The notes beneath the pieces were generated by a model. It was not told the DNA's origin. It ran no database searches and saw nothing but the letters and a program-made list of their open reading frames with translations. Source: Morinoia aosen (lineage: Eukaryota; Arthropoda; Malacostraca; Amphipoda; Talitridae). Taken from it: 64,000 bases of DNA. Positions 36,063 through 46,555 of the stretch are shown piece after piece (position 1 is the stretch's first letter; every line of letters begins with the position of its first letter). Location: assembly GCA_030386875.1 (NCBI GenBank), contig CM059563.1, positions 16,386,001 to 16,450,000 of the forward strand, in the 5' to 3' direction. The position numbers and the translations under genes were made by a program.

Positions 36063-36772
36063 GACCCAGCCACATCCCCGTCACCCATGTCCTGCCACCA
36101 GCAATAAAACTCAGGATTAGAGGCGCGTCCCAGGGGATGTTCCCCAAGTTAACGCCGCCGTCATTCCCCAATAAAAAGGAAAAACTTGGTCCGGTGATTT
36201 GCGGTCGGCAATTTTGTGGCCGAAAGCCAGCCAGCGGAACCCACATCTTTTATTTGATTCTCATGAAAAGCTGCAATCAATCATGGGCGAATCATACCGT
36301 TTTGAATTTCGGAAACAGATGGCAAATTAAACGATGCATTATGAGAAAGCGTGCGCAAATTGTACACCTCACAAACCAAATTCCATGTGAATAATTTTTT
36401 GATTAAACATCTTGCAAATAAATTTTCACGAAACTAATTTTTTTCTTAAAAAAGCTAAAACGACAAGCGCAGCTTAAGACGCCAGCCGTCACCGAGCATT
36501 TCACGCGACCGTCGAGTTCAAATTCACCACACACACTACTTCGGCATCTAAGGATGCTGTATTTCCAATCAAGCCTGATGCATAGCATCTTGTATATTGA
36601 TTTTTTCATATGCCTTATAACTAACACTGGGACACCATGACGGTTCACCAGGCGGTAGTCCTGTTATCCGAGTTATTGTGAAACACAACATCAATAGGCT
36701 GAGGTCAACGCATGCACAGGTGGTATGACCCACAGCACCGCATTATGTCCAGCATTAGAAAGCGTGGTTACT
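36063..36772. other. Unique DNA, no supported gene
   Basis: The array's open frame runs out to 36394 through non-repeat sequence without any recognised domain. Confidence 0.4.
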
Positions 36773-37075
36773 GGATTAGATTAGATTATATTAGATTGAA
36801 CATTACCGTAAATTGGATGGTGGCTTTAGCATCTCTAACCGGAACAATGGCGTTCCGAAGAGAGAAAGAGGGAAAGCAACATTTTTTTTGGAGTAAAGCG
36901 AATGCGGAATCTACGCACAGGGTGTATAGAAACAGTAGGCTGAGAAATGAGTTCATGAAACGAGATGATAGTTGAATAAAGTTGTTGGTGCTGAAAAACA
37001 GGACAACACTGAACCGAAAAAAAAGATGGCCCGTAGCAAAACAATTTAATTCTATTCTATTTCAGCAAAAAAGGT
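36773..37075 (-). mobile_element. SINE-like copy, truncated at its head
   Basis: Clear tail of ggattagattagatta, then gcatctctaaccgga, gcggaatctacgcacagggt and aaaacaggacaacactgaac. It lacks the usual terminal part and passes into the tandem repeat at 37092. Confidence 0.75.
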
Positions 37076-37091
37076 GATAAATTATACTGTA

Positions 37092-37339
37092 GGCGGTCCC
37101 TTCTTGGGCGTCAGTTGTTGAATATTTTTATGGGCGAAGTCCCTGTTCGGGCGCCAAATTATTAAATTTGTTTTTGCGGCGTATTCTTCTTGGGCGCCAG
37201 CTAATAGATTATTTTGGTGGGCGAGTCCTGTTCGGCACAGTTTATAAGTTATTTACGGGGGGCGAGTCCTGTTCGGCCCAATTTGATAGTTAGTTAATTT
37301 GAGTTGGTCCTTCTAGGATGCCAAACATCGGTATTGTCC
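37092..37339. repeat. ~42-bp tandem repeat with tRNA-Lys 3'-end-like core, about 6 copies
   Basis: Six diverged units carry a core of the form gggcgagtcctgttcggcgcca. The second unit has gtccctgttcgggcgcca, identical to the last 18 bases of tRNA-Lys(UUU) with its CCA. That sequence is the complement of a lysine-type retroelement primer binding site. No full tRNA is present. Confidence 0.7.
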
Positions 37340-37636
37340 CTATCTTAGGGATTTCTGAGGCTTGTTATTCCTGAGGAATCTTCCTGACACTTCAGGGATA
37401 AGAGAGAAGTCAATTTTTGTAGACCTATTTTTATCAAGTTAGTTCGTCAACAGTTTTCAATTGTTGCGAATATTTCCGGTATCCTTCCGAGTTTTCGATC
37501 TGGTTACAAGTTTTGAAGATTTCGAGCTGTTTTCAAGCTTCGGAGTTTTCGAGCCGAACTAAATCAAGCTTCGGAGTTTTTCGCGCTGGTAAATTTTTGA
37601 GATGTCAAGCTTCAAATTTGAGCCAAAATGAATCAA
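37340..37636. other. Left flank of the BEL/Pao element
   Basis: Contains a short direct repeat of caagcttcggagttttcg (about 37537 and 37567). No gene is seen. Bases 37633-37636 (tcaa) are the left target duplication. Confidence 0.5.
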
Positions 37637-38701
37637 TGTTAGAAATTACGTATTTCTTAAATGTTCCCGTGAAGAAAAAGATTGTGTAGCTTAGGAAATT
37701 TACGTGTATGTGGTACGGAGCGGTAGCTGGAGTGTATTTGGGCAGACCATTAACTCATCATGGCCGATTCTTCGTAATTCCTTTTTTATTTTGAGTGATC
37801 ACTCTTTTGGTTTTCCTTAAGTTTAATTTACTTTTCGATGCATGTTTGAGCTCCTTTGAAACTTACCGAGAGGCCTAGTACGCTTTAAGCCCTACTTTGG
37901 GAATTTACTTAATCTCCTATTTATAGGAGTCCTTAAAACTTTAAACTTTAAACTTTAAACCTTAAAATGGGCCCATAGCGCCTAACCCAATGTTTCTACT
38001 TACCTCTTAATGAGAAGTTATCTTCTTATTACCTTAATATTACCTTAAACCTTAAAAGTACTAGGTCTTCTCTTACTTAACCTGTCTATTTTTCCTCTTA
38101 TGGCCGTTTATATATGTGCCTCTTGAAATGTGCTCATTAAAGTTTCAAGGTTGGTACAGCCGAGTAGCTCTTAATTGAGCAATTGAAATACTTTGAACGA
38201 TATGAAATTTATTCCTATAAAAAAGACAGCTGTGGCTGAGTTCAGAAAACTAACATGGTTCTTCTTCTTCTTTTAGAATAACTTGAAGTCGTCTGCCCGA
38301 GACTGCTTGCTTTCAAACCCTGCCCTATTGTCTCCGCCTTCGTTTCTCCGCCGCTCCTGTATGATTAACTTGTCGTCGCCTGAGCTGAGCTGTTTAATAA
38401 ACTCACCGTGGTGGTTCGATGCCAAGCCAGCCCGATCCGTAGGTGTTGAGAGTAGAGAAGTGAAATGTTATTGGAAATATCTAATATCTAAATAAATTCT
38501 GGTATAACCATATAAACAATACTTGATAACGATACGCTCTAAAATCGGTATATTCTGTTTCAGTTGTGTTGGGCTCCCAATTGCGGGTCCCGCGGATCTT
38601 GGTGGGATTTTTAACTTATACCGGCACATCAGGAGGTGGTCGAAGTTAAATAAAAATTGGTTCCTAGCTGTAAGGCTTTCTTTTCCTTTATAAGTCTAAC
38701 A
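37637..38701 (+). repeat. 5' LTR of the BEL/Pao element
   Basis: A 1065-bp direct repeat of 44239-45305, with short inverted ends tgttag and ctaaca. It contains runs of actttaaactttaaac and a ttcttcttctttt tract that differs in length from the other LTR. A 70-codon frame inside occurs in both LTRs and is not a separate gene. Confidence 0.95.
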
Positions 38702-38852
38702 CAATTTATTCTTTAAACTTTATTCTTGAAACTTTAATTGTTCTTGTTTACTAACCTTTCGCTTTCGTTCTTTCTTCGTTACTGACCTTTCATTTGACTT
38801 TCAAACTAGTTTAGTAATTAAGGGCTTTAAAATTGTCTTAACCTCTGCCGAA

Positions 38853-39845
38853 ATGGCAGAAAAGAATACAGGTGTTCGAGAGCGGAGCGAGGCGATACCG
38901 GACCAAGGCGACCATTTGGTGCGCAGGCGCGGGGCATTAAAGGGTAAGATCACCATTGCACTTAAAAAGTTAGCGTCGGAATCTCTTAATGCAGTTGGTA
39001 AAGAATTCTGCATTGCTCAAATTGAGCAGTATATGAGGGATATTGATGTCCTGGATTCTCAAATCAACGAAGTAGCGGAATATTCTGTGGAAGCTCTGGA
39101 AGAGCAGTTAAATTTTGCTATAAAAATAAAACAAACTCTTTCTACTTTCAAACTTGATCGTAGTGAGCCCTCAGATGGCAAGGTGTACGAAAAGCGAACG
39201 GAAATTAAATTGCCTCCATTACATTGTCCTACATTTTCTGGTGAAGGCGCGGGAAGTTTGGACTACCCTAATTTTTATCAGCAGTTCAGTAATGTCATTG
39301 ACAGTAGGGAATCTTTGTCGGATGCTGCTAAATTGACGTATTTAAAGTCTTTCCTTAGAGGTTATGCTTTGAAAATCGTAGATCACTTGTCTATTGCCGA
39401 CGAGAATTATTCAGAGGCCCTTAAAATGTTGGAACGCGAGTTCGTTGATAGAAAGGCTTTAGTTAATGATCTAATTCTAAAGTTGTACAACCTTAAGCCT
39501 AAATATCCTCCAGAGTATTTGGAAACTAAGATTTTCATTAACGAAGTTAGGGGCATTGTCAGCGATCTGAAGAAATGGGATTGTAATTTAATGGAAGGTA
39601 GTGGGAATACGATGCTTTCTGTTCTAATATTTAGTAAACTGCCTTATGCGGTGAAGCAGGAATTCAGTCGTAGGTACGATAATCATCCTTCGTGCTCAGT
39701 TATTTTCGAACATTATCCAGAGGTGATCCGTACTCTTAATCTCAAAGATGGTGTAAAAGATGCGAACAAAGGTGGTAATTTGTCCGTGGTAAAACCCTTT
39801 CTTTCCCAAGGCAACTCAGCGCAATGTTGGGGTTTCTCTCCCTAG
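38853..39845 (+). CDS. BEL/Pao gag-type protein
   Basis: A 330-residue frame beginning MAEKNTGVRERSEAIPDQGD. Residues about 110-300 match the DUF1759-type Gag of BEL/Pao elements: LPPLHCPTFSGEG, then YPNFYQQFSNVID, KLTYLKSFLRGYA and the ALKMLEREFVDR region. This protein forms the element's particle and packages its RNA. It lies about 150 bp after the 5' LTR and is followed at once by pol. In this family gag and pol commonly belong to one polyprotein that the element's protease cuts. Confidence 0.9.
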   Translation: MAEKNTGVRERSEAIPDQGDHLVRRRGALKGKITIALKKLASESLNAVGKEFCIAQIEQYMRDIDVLDSQINEVAEYSVEALEEQLNFAIKIKQTLSTFKLDRSEPSDGKVYEKRTEIKLPPLHCPTFSGEGAGSLDYPNFYQQFSNVIDSRESLSDAAKLTYLKSFLRGYALKIVDHLSIADENYSEALKMLEREFVDRKALVNDLILKLYNLKPKYPPEYLETKIFINEVRGIVSDLKKWDCNLMEGSGNTMLSVLIFSKLPYAVKQEFSRRYDNHPSCSVIFEHYPEVIRTLNLKDGVKDANKGGNLSVVKPFLSQGNSAQCWGFSP

Positions 39846-39861
39846 TGAGAACTTTCGTAAG

Positions 39862-42800
39862 TTGTGCAAGTTTTGTTCTTCTACTGATCATTCAATGGTA
39901 AAGTGTTTGAAATATACTCGCTATCAAAGTAGAGTAGATCGTTGTCGAGAATTAAGATTGTGTACTAATTGTTCTAGTGGTAAACATTCTGAGAGAGATT
40001 GTAAGAACAAATTAGATTATAGCTGTTTCATTTGTAAAAGTTTCAGCCACATTTCGGCTCTTTGTCCTCAAACTAAGCCTTCTCTCGTGAAGAATTGGTG
40101 TCTCAATTCTTCTTCTTCTTCTGAGAATACCGATTATTTACTTCCTACTATTTCTATCAAGGTTTCTCGAGGGAAGATTTCTACCACTGTTAGGTGTCTT
40201 TTGGACACAGGTTCCCAGCGCTCTTACTTGAGTGAAGAGTGTGTAGACAAGCTAGGTGTCACTTCTCCCTTTCACGAGAAGGAATTTTTTGTCAGCTCTT
40301 TTTTGGATCGCGGGGTGAGGGAATTTGCTGAAACAAGTGTTTACTTAGACTTTAATGACGGGTTAGGCAGTTTTCAGTTACCTGTGCTGATTGATAGGAA
40401 TTTCAAAATTAACTTCAAAATTGATAAACTGTCTGTTGCTATTGAGAATTTGCGGCAGTCCGTGGTTCTTGCGGACTGTGCTTTTCGTACTCCTTCTGAC
40501 TTTGTCGAGTTAGATGGGTTGTTAGATGTCGATGCTATTAGGCTGTTTAGAAAGTTAGAACTGGTGGCGTTGGGAGGTGGCTCGGCTTTCGCTGTGTCTA
40601 ATGGGTTGATTCCGTTTGGTAGTATCGAGAGCTTTCTGCCAAAACGTGAAATTGTTGCTAGGCGTGCGAGTTGTGAGCCGAGTCCTACGCGTCCTTCTGT
40701 GGAAACGGTGGAAGTTTCTACCGCCGCAAATCCGTCCGCGGTAAATTTCGTGTTGAATCCTATGGGATGTGAATTTGATCCGATTAATAGCGTCATTGTT
40801 GACAGTAATGTCGAAAGTAATTTAGATGGGCTTTTTAAAGTAGAAGCCTTAGGTGTAGAGGAAAGTGTATCTGATTATGATTCAAGTAAGATTTCAGAGT
40901 TTGAGCGTACCATTGAATTTAGAAACGGGGCTTATTACGTAGAAATACCGTGGGTTGAAGATAGGGTTCGAGAAGTTCCGTCAAATTTTCATATAGCTAG
41001 AAGTGTTCTCAATAGAGTTGTACGTAATCTTCATAAGCGTAACCTGTATGGCAAATATAATGAAGTCTTCCAACAGCAACTTCGTGAAGGAATCATTGAG
41101 GAAATCTGCCTCAATGAGGTTCAGGTTGACAAGCACGTGTGGATTCCTCACCGTGCAGTCGTTAAACAGGGTGAGCAAGTAACAACTAAGGTTAGGGTGG
41201 TGCTAAATTGCAGCCTGAAAACGGGACAGTCCCCTTCTTTAAATGAATCTGCGTACCCTGGAGTAAATTTATCGACCAATTTTGTGTCACTACTTCTTAA
41301 AGTAAGATTAAATAATAATTTAGTAATGTGCGATATCCAAAAGGCATTTTTGATGATAAAATTGAAAAATATTGCAGATCGAAATCAGTTTTCCATTTTG
41401 TGGCAAGACGAGCAGGGAAATCTTAAAGCTTACCGGTATAAATCTTTGGTTTTCGGATTTGTTTCGTCACCGTTCATCCTAAATTACGTAATAAAACATC
41501 ATGTAAGTAAATACCCTAGTGACAAAATTTCGGAAATTCTTGACGGAAATTTTTACGTAGATAATTTGTTCTTCACGGGCAATAACGTTCGGGAATTAGA
41601 GCAAACTGCTGAAACTATACTGTGTCGTATGGCGGAGGGTGGTTTTCACCTTAGATCATGGGCTTGTAACAATGATGTCCTTCAATCTGGTTTTGTGGAG
41701 AAAGGTATAGCAGTTTCTCACGAGGCTGAGTGTGAAAAGATGTTAGGCTATTGTTATTTTCCCCGTAGCGATACCGTGTCGGTAGCTCCTGTAACTTTTG
41801 AGAACCGTGACAGTGTCACAAAGAGAGTAGTGTTGTCAGAAATTTCTAAACTATTTGATCCTTTAGGTTTTTGCTTGCCCATTGCAGTTCGTGGTAAGCA
41901 ATTAATGAAAAACGTTTGGGCGACTAAACTGGGTTGGGATGATCCTCTGCCCTGTGAGTTAGTGTCTGATTTCGAAAAATTGAAATTAGATCTTGTCACC
42001 GTACCAACCGTTCATTTTTCTCGTAAGCTAGCAGGCGATGGAGAAGACGTTTCGTTGGTGATTTTCACTGACGCATCTAAACAGTTCTATGGTTTTAATT
42101 CGTACGTCGTGCCCGAAAGTCAGTCCCACCTTCCTAACTTGGTGTTCGCTAAAGTTAAAAATGCACCCGTTAAAGGGAAATCTTTGCCTACGCTGGAGTT
42201 AATGGCAGTGTTCCTCGCGCTAAAATGCCTTGACCTGATTTTGTCTTCGTTATCATCATTAAACGTTAAGAGGTTGTATGTAGGAGTTGATGCGCAGATA
42301 GTCTTGTCTTGGATTTCATCCGGTAAAGTAAAAGCAAAAAATCTATTCGCTCAAAACAGAGTGAATGATGTACTCATGTTGGTCGAGGAAATTCATCAAA
42401 AAACTGGGTTGCAGTGTAATTTTCAATACGTTCAGTCTGCCATGAACCCAAGTGACTTGCTCACGAGAGGCTTGAGTCTTAACGAGTGGAAAAAATCCCT
42501 ATCTTTGTGGAAACATGGTCCCGACTTTTTGAGGTTGAAGCCTCTACTGTGGCCCGATAGTAATTTGGGTGCCTTGTCTACTCATACTGTGGTCGGGGGC
42601 TCTAGTTCGAGTAACTTGCATGATTCTCTATTTAGGGTAGATAAGTTTGCTTCGTTGAATAAGCTGTTGAGAGTTACTGCAATTATTTTAACATTCACTC
42701 GTAAGCTTAAAAGAATTGTAACTGATCCAATTGAAGCTTTGGAACAGGCTAAAAAATACTGGCTTCGGTATGAGCAAAGTTTACATTTTCCTGAGGAAAT

Positions 42801-44211
42801 AAGTTTTTTGCAAGGCGATTCTTTTAAAGTTCCCCCTCCTCTAGTTAAGAATCTGAATCTTTTTCTAGATTCAGACAAGCTGTTGAGAGCTAGAGGACGT
42901 TTAGACAAATGTGAAATATTGAGTAGAGATGTTAAAGACCCTATCTTGCTCCCCAGATCCAGTTTCTTGACCTACCTGATAATATTAGAGTATCATAAAT
43001 CCGTTAGCCATATGGGCGTTGGTTCAACGTTGTGTGCTGTTCGTAATGCGGGGTTTTGGATTCCGAAGGGACGTGCCACTGTAAAGTCTGTTCTGTCTAA
43101 ATGTGTAGTTTGTAAAAAAATGAACAGCCTTCCCTTCAAATATCCCAAGGTTACAGATCTAGTTTCTAATCGCGTTAATTATGTAAAGCCATTTCAGCAC
43201 ACGGGAGTAGACTACACTGGTCACTTTTTTGTGAAATTTGGGGAAAGTACAACAAAAATGTATATCATTATCTTCACCTGTTTGAATATAAGGGCTATCC
43301 ATTTGGAATTAGTACCGGATATGACAACTGATAGTTTCCTGACTGCGTTCATCAGATTCACGAATTTGTTTTCCATTCCTGTAAATTTGTACTCCGATAA
43401 CTCAAGTACTTTTTTGCAGGCAGGTCAATTGCTTGGGCATGCATCAGCCGAGGACGAGTTCAACAGCTTCCTAATGAAGCATGGAGTAAAACACCTTAAA
43501 ATACCAAAGTTTTCTGCATGGGTCGGGTCGATGTGGGAGCGCCTCATACGCGTGGTGAAGAGTTGCCTTTATAAAACGATTGGAAGAAAAAAGCTGGAAT
43601 ATTTTCAGTTCATTACTTTACTAAGCGACATCTCCCAATCTGTTAACTCGCGTCCCCTGACCTACGTAGAAGCAGAAGACACAGCTTTCCTGCCTCTGAC
43701 GCCAAATTCGTTCCTGAAGATGGATACGGGCAAGAGCCTCGTCCTTCCCGCCACCGACGCCGTACTTGGTGCTGGTAGAGATGTGCTACTGGCATCTTTG
43801 CGGAGAAGGGACGAGCTGTTCGAACACTTCAAGTCGAGATGGTATGAAGAGTACGTCGTGTCCTTACGCGAGTCAGACAGAGACCGTTACGAGTCTTCCT
43901 GGACTGACGCGGTTAAGCCTGGGGATATCGTCCTTGTTTCGTCGCCAAATCAACATAGGTCTTCTTGGTCAATGGGGCGAGTTGTCGAGCTTCTCACTGG
44001 GTCCGATAAGAAGACGAGATGTGTGAAGCTGATGAAGCCGGACCGGTCGGAAGGAATTTATTCAATTAATCATCTGTATCCGTTGGAAATCTCTGCGGGT
44101 GTGGCAGAGAACTCGGCTCCCTGCGAAAGCATCATTGAAGGACTTACGAAAACCCGACCCATAAGGAAAGCTGCGCAAGAGTGTCTACGTAAAATTAAAG
44201 AGAGCAATTAA
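39862..44211 (+). CDS. BEL/Pao pol polyprotein
   Basis: A 1449-residue frame. Near the start are three CCHC zinc knuckles (about residues 2-15, 34-47 and 55-68; for example CTNCSSGKHSERDC). An aspartic protease follows with LLDTGSQRSYLS near residue 115. The Pao-type reverse transcriptase spans about 430-600 (VRVVLNCSL, MCDIQKAFLMI, FYVDNLF). Next comes the Pao-specific region with SKLFDPLGF. An RNase H-like part (VIFTDASKQFYGF, LPTLELMAV) lies at about 725-870. The integrase has an HHCC zinc-binding region (HKSVSHMG...CVVCKK) and a core (HTGVDYTGHF, YSDNSSTF) at about 1045-1260, and a DUF5641-like tail (VKPGDIVLV) closes it. These parts copy the RNA and insert the DNA. Domain order and content fit BEL/Pao and exclude Gypsy and Copia. 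Confidence 0.95.
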   Translation: MCKFCSSTDHSMVKCLKYTRYQSRVDRCRELRLCTNCSSGKHSERDCKNKLDYSCFICKSFSHISALCPQTKPSLVKNWCLNSSSSSENTDYLLPTISIKVSRGKISTTVRCLLDTGSQRSYLSEECVDKLGVTSPFHEKEFFVSSFLDRGVREFAETSVYLDFNDGLGSFQLPVLIDRNFKINFKIDKLSVAIENLRQSVVLADCAFRTPSDFVELDGLLDVDAIRLFRKLELVALGGGSAFAVSNGLIPFGSIESFLPKREIVARRASCEPSPTRPSVETVEVSTAANPSAVNFVLNPMGCEFDPINSVIVDSNVESNLDGLFKVEALGVEESVSDYDSSKISEFERTIEFRNGAYYVEIPWVEDRVREVPSNFHIARSVLNRVVRNLHKRNLYGKYNEVFQQQLREGIIEEICLNEVQVDKHVWIPHRAVVKQGEQVTTKVRVVLNCSLKTGQSPSLNESAYPGVNLSTNFVSLLLKVRLNNNLVMCDIQKAFLMIKLKNIADRNQFSILWQDEQGNLKAYRYKSLVFGFVSSPFILNYVIKHHVSKYPSDKISEILDGNFYVDNLFFTGNNVRELEQTAETILCRMAEGGFHLRSWACNNDVLQSGFVEKGIAVSHEAECEKMLGYCYFPRSDTVSVAPVTFENRDSVTKRVVLSEISKLFDPLGFCLPIAVRGKQLMKNVWATKLGWDDPLPCELVSDFEKLKLDLVTVPTVHFSRKLAGDGEDVSLVIFTDASKQFYGFNSYVVPESQSHLPNLVFAKVKNAPVKGKSLPTLELMAVFLALKCLDLILSSLSSLNVKRLYVGVDAQIVLSWISSGKVKAKNLFAQNRVNDVLMLVEEIHQKTGLQCNFQYVQSAMNPSDLLTRGLSLNEWKKSLSLWKHGPDFLRLKPLLWPDSNLGALSTHTVVGGSSSSNLHDSLFRVDKFASLNKLLRVTAIILTFTRKLKRIVTDPIEALEQAKKYWLRYEQSLHFPEEISFLQGDSFKVPPPLVKNLNLFLDSDKLLRARGRLDKCEILSRDVKDPILLPRSSFLTYLIILEYHKSVSHMGVGSTLCAVRNAGFWIPKGRATVKSVLSKCVVCKKMNSLPFKYPKVTDLVSNRVNYVKPFQHTGVDYTGHFFVKFGESTTKMYIIIFTCLNIRAIHLELVPDMTTDSFLTAFIRFTNLFSIPVNLYSDNSSTFLQAGQLLGHASAEDEFNSFLMKHGVKHLKIPKFSAWVGSMWERLIRVVKSCLYKTIGRKKLEYFQFITLLSDISQSVNSRPLTYVEAEDTAFLPLTPNSFLKMDTGKSLVLPATDAVLGAGRDVLLASLRRRDELFEHFKSRWYEEYVVSLRESDRDRYESSWTDAVKPGDIVLVSSPNQHRSSWSMGRVVELLTGSDKKTRCVKLMKPDRSEGIYSINHLYPLEISAGVAENSAPCESIIEGLTKTRPIRKAAQECLRKIKESN

Positions 44212-44238
44212 AATTGCTCAATCCGGCCGCCCGGAGTG

Positions 44239-45305
44239 TGTTAGAAATTACGTATTTCTTAAATGTTCCCGTGAAGAAAAAGATTGTGTAGCTTAGGAAA
44301 TTTACGTGTATGTGGTACGGAGCGGTAGCTGGAGTGTATTTGGGCAGACCATTAACTCATCATGGCCGATTCTTCGTAATTCCTTTTTTATTCTGAGTGA
44401 TCACTCTTTTGGTTTTCCTTAAGTTTAATTTACTTTTCGACGCATGTTTGAGCTCCTTTGAAACTTACCGAGAGGCCTAGTACGCTTTAAGCCCTACTTT
44501 AGAAATTTACTTAATCTCCTATTTATAGGAGTCCTTAAAACTTTAAACTTTAAACTTAAACCTTAAAATGGGCCCATAGCGCCTAACCCAATGTTTCTAC
44601 TTACCTCTTAATGAGAAGTTATCTTCTTATTACCTTAATATTACCTTAAACCTTAAAAGTACTAGGTCTTCTCTTACTTAACCTGTCTATTTTTCCTCTT
44701 ATGGCCGTTTATATACGTGCCTCTTGAAATGTGCTCATTAAAGTTTCAAGGTTGGTACAGCCGAGTAGCTCTTAATTGAGCAATTGAAATACTTTGAACG
44801 ATATGAAATTTATTCCTATAAAAAAGACAGCTGTGGCTGAGTTCAGAAAACTAACATGGTTCTTCTTCTTCTTCTTTTAGAATAACTTGAAGTCGTCTGC
44901 CCGAGACTGCTTGCTTTCAAACCCTGCCCTATTGTCTCCGCCTTCGTTTCTCCGCCGCTCCTGTATGATTAACTTGTCGTCGCCTGAGCTGAGCTGTTTA
45001 ATTAACTCACCGTGGTGGTTCGATGCCAAGCCAGCCCGATCCGTAGGTGTTGAGAGTAGAGAAGTGAAATGTTATTGGAAATATCTAATATCTAAATAAA
45101 TTCTGGTATAACCATATAAACAATACTTGATAACGATACGCTCTAAAATCGGTATATTCTGTTTCAGTTGTGTTGGGCTCCCAATTGCGGGTCCCGCGGA
45201 TCTTGGTGGGATTTTTAACTTATACCGGCACATCAGGAGGTGGTCGAAGTTAAATAAAAATTGGTTCCTAGCTGTAAGGCTTTCTTTTCCTTTAAAAGTC
45301 TAACA
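44239..45305 (+). repeat. 3' LTR of the BEL/Pao element
   Basis: A 1067-bp partner of the 5' LTR. It is followed by tcaa, the right target duplication. A short stretch after pol (44212-44238) carries no clear polypurine tract that I can point to. Confidence 0.95.
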
Positions 45306-45429
45306 TCAAGCTAATGAAATTTTGAAGTCCGTGACGGAAGTATGTTTCGCAATTATCTGTGATACGCGAGCTCAGTTATTTGCGAGGAAATAATTTTCCC
45401 GCCTGTTAAATTACAAAGGCACTAGTCGA

Positions 45430-45500
45430 CATCTTTTGGCAATAGCCTAACAAAGGCCTACCTAACCATTATCTCGGGACCTCGCATATTACCCCAGGAA
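45430..45500 (-). mobile_element. SINE-like end fragment
   Basis: Only aaaggcctacctaaccatta, tctcgggacctcgcatatta and cccaggaagc remain. Confidence 0.5.
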
Positions 45501-45554
45501 GCACGCGTAGTTACTAACTACTTCGACACCCTGCGTATACAAATAGCAAAAATG

Positions 45555-45752
45555 AAAGAATATAAAAGTTAAAGAAGAAAGCAAATGATGCTGAAATGAT
45601 AGTTGGGAACCAAAAACGGCGGTCCGTGAAGGAACAAAATAGGTGTTCTATCACAATAAAAAGAAGGTCTACCTGCACTTCAGCTCAGGACCTAACATAT
45701 TACCTTGGGAGCAGTAATCTCGATAGATAGAATAGTTGTATACTACTGAGGA
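45555..45752 (-). mobile_element. SINE-like copy (head half), abutting a minisatellite
   Basis: Carries taaaagttaaagaagaaagc, gatgctgaaatgatagt, ggtctacctgcacttcagct and the terminal atagttgtatactactgagg. The 15-bp array starts directly after this end. Confidence 0.65.
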
Positions 45753-46238
45753 AAACAGCAACAGTACCAACAGTTATAGCACCAACAGTTATAGCACCAG
45801 CAGCAACAGCAGCAATATCATCAGCAGCAATATCACCAGCAGCAATATCACCAGCAGCAATATCACCAGCAGCAATATCACCAGCAGCAATATCACCAGC
45901 AGCAATATCACCAGCAGCAACATCACCAGCAGCAACATCACCAGCAGCAATATCACCAGCAGCAACATCACCAGCAGCAATATCACCAGCAGCAATATCA
46001 CCAGCAGCAATATCACCAGCAGCAATATCACCAGCAGCAATATCACCAGCAGCAATATCACCAGCAGCAATATCACCAGCAGCAATATCACCAGCAGCAA
46101 TATCACCAGCAGCAATATCACCAGCAGCAATATCACCAGCAGCAATATCACCAGCAGCAATATCACCAGCAGCAATATCACCAGCAGCAATATCACCAGC
46201 AGCAATATCACCAGCAGCAATATCACCAGCAGCAATAT

Positions 46239-46277
<39 letters not shown>

Positions 46278-46278
46278 C
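45753..46278. repeat. 15-bp minisatellite, about 28 copies, plus an AGC run
   Basis: The unit is agcagcaatatcacc. A short irregular start (caacagttatagcac) precedes it and a run of about twelve AGC triplets ends it (to about 46278). The plus strand reads NITSS repeats and the minus strand a leucine- and valine-rich repeat. Both are artefacts of a 15-bp unit free of stops. Confidence 0.95.
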
Positions 46279-46555
46279 AGCAGCAACACCAGTTGCAGCA
46301 GCGAGAGGCAGACGCTCTGGTATCCAAGATACGCTGTACTACGCCTACCCGCGGCCTACGGTCTCCTTGAACACGCCACCAACGGAGCCAGAAGTGATCA
46401 ATACGGTGACTTGGTTTTAACGATGCGGGCACACATGAGATGTCCAACTTATGGGTACGTTTGTTCCGAGTTTGTTTCGCGATTTGAGCAGCAGGTGTAA
46501 TGTTCGGCGTGCGTACCGTCCCGGCACGTCTAATGCTTAGCTCATGATTGCCTCT
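46279..46555. other. Non-repeat DNA between two arrays
   Basis: The NITSS frame continues to 46500 through unique sequence without a recognised domain. Confidence 0.4.

Larger units (their letters stand above)
37637..45305 (+). mobile_element. BEL/Pao LTR retrotransposon, nearly whole and young
   Basis: A 7.67-kb element with two LTRs (37637-38701 and 44239-45305), each starting tgttag and ending ctaaca, flanked by a tcaa target duplication. Between them are a gag-type frame and a long pol frame with zinc knuckles, protease, reverse transcriptase, RNase H and integrase, in the BEL/Pao order. It looks nearly whole, with at most one or two breaks. The LTRs differ at about seven bases and two small length changes, under 1 percent. 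At insect-like mutation rates this points to an insertion on the order of a million years old or less. Confidence 0.95.

Noticed and set aside
35699-36394. 231-codon INRTPE-repeat protein
   Set aside because: It is an 18-bp array free of stops on both strands; both strands are open equally and nothing outside the array looks coding.
37132-37175. A tRNA-Lys gene
   Set aside because: Only the last ~18-20 bases of the tRNA are present; no D arm, anticodon arm or A box precedes them.
38283-38495. 70-codon frame present twice (also 44887-45099)
   Set aside because: It lies in both LTRs of the BEL/Pao element and is duplicated only because the LTRs are.
37637-45305. Gypsy or Copia family assignment for the LTR element
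   Set aside because: The DUF1759-type gag, SKLFDPLGF-type Pao region, RNase H before integrase and DUF5641-like tail fit BEL/Pao instead.
45736-46500. 254-codon NITSS-repeat frame and its leucine/valine-rich opposite strand
   Set aside because: A 15-bp array with a multiple-of-three unit. The hydrophobic minus-strand frame is the mirror of the same repeat and not a membrane protein.
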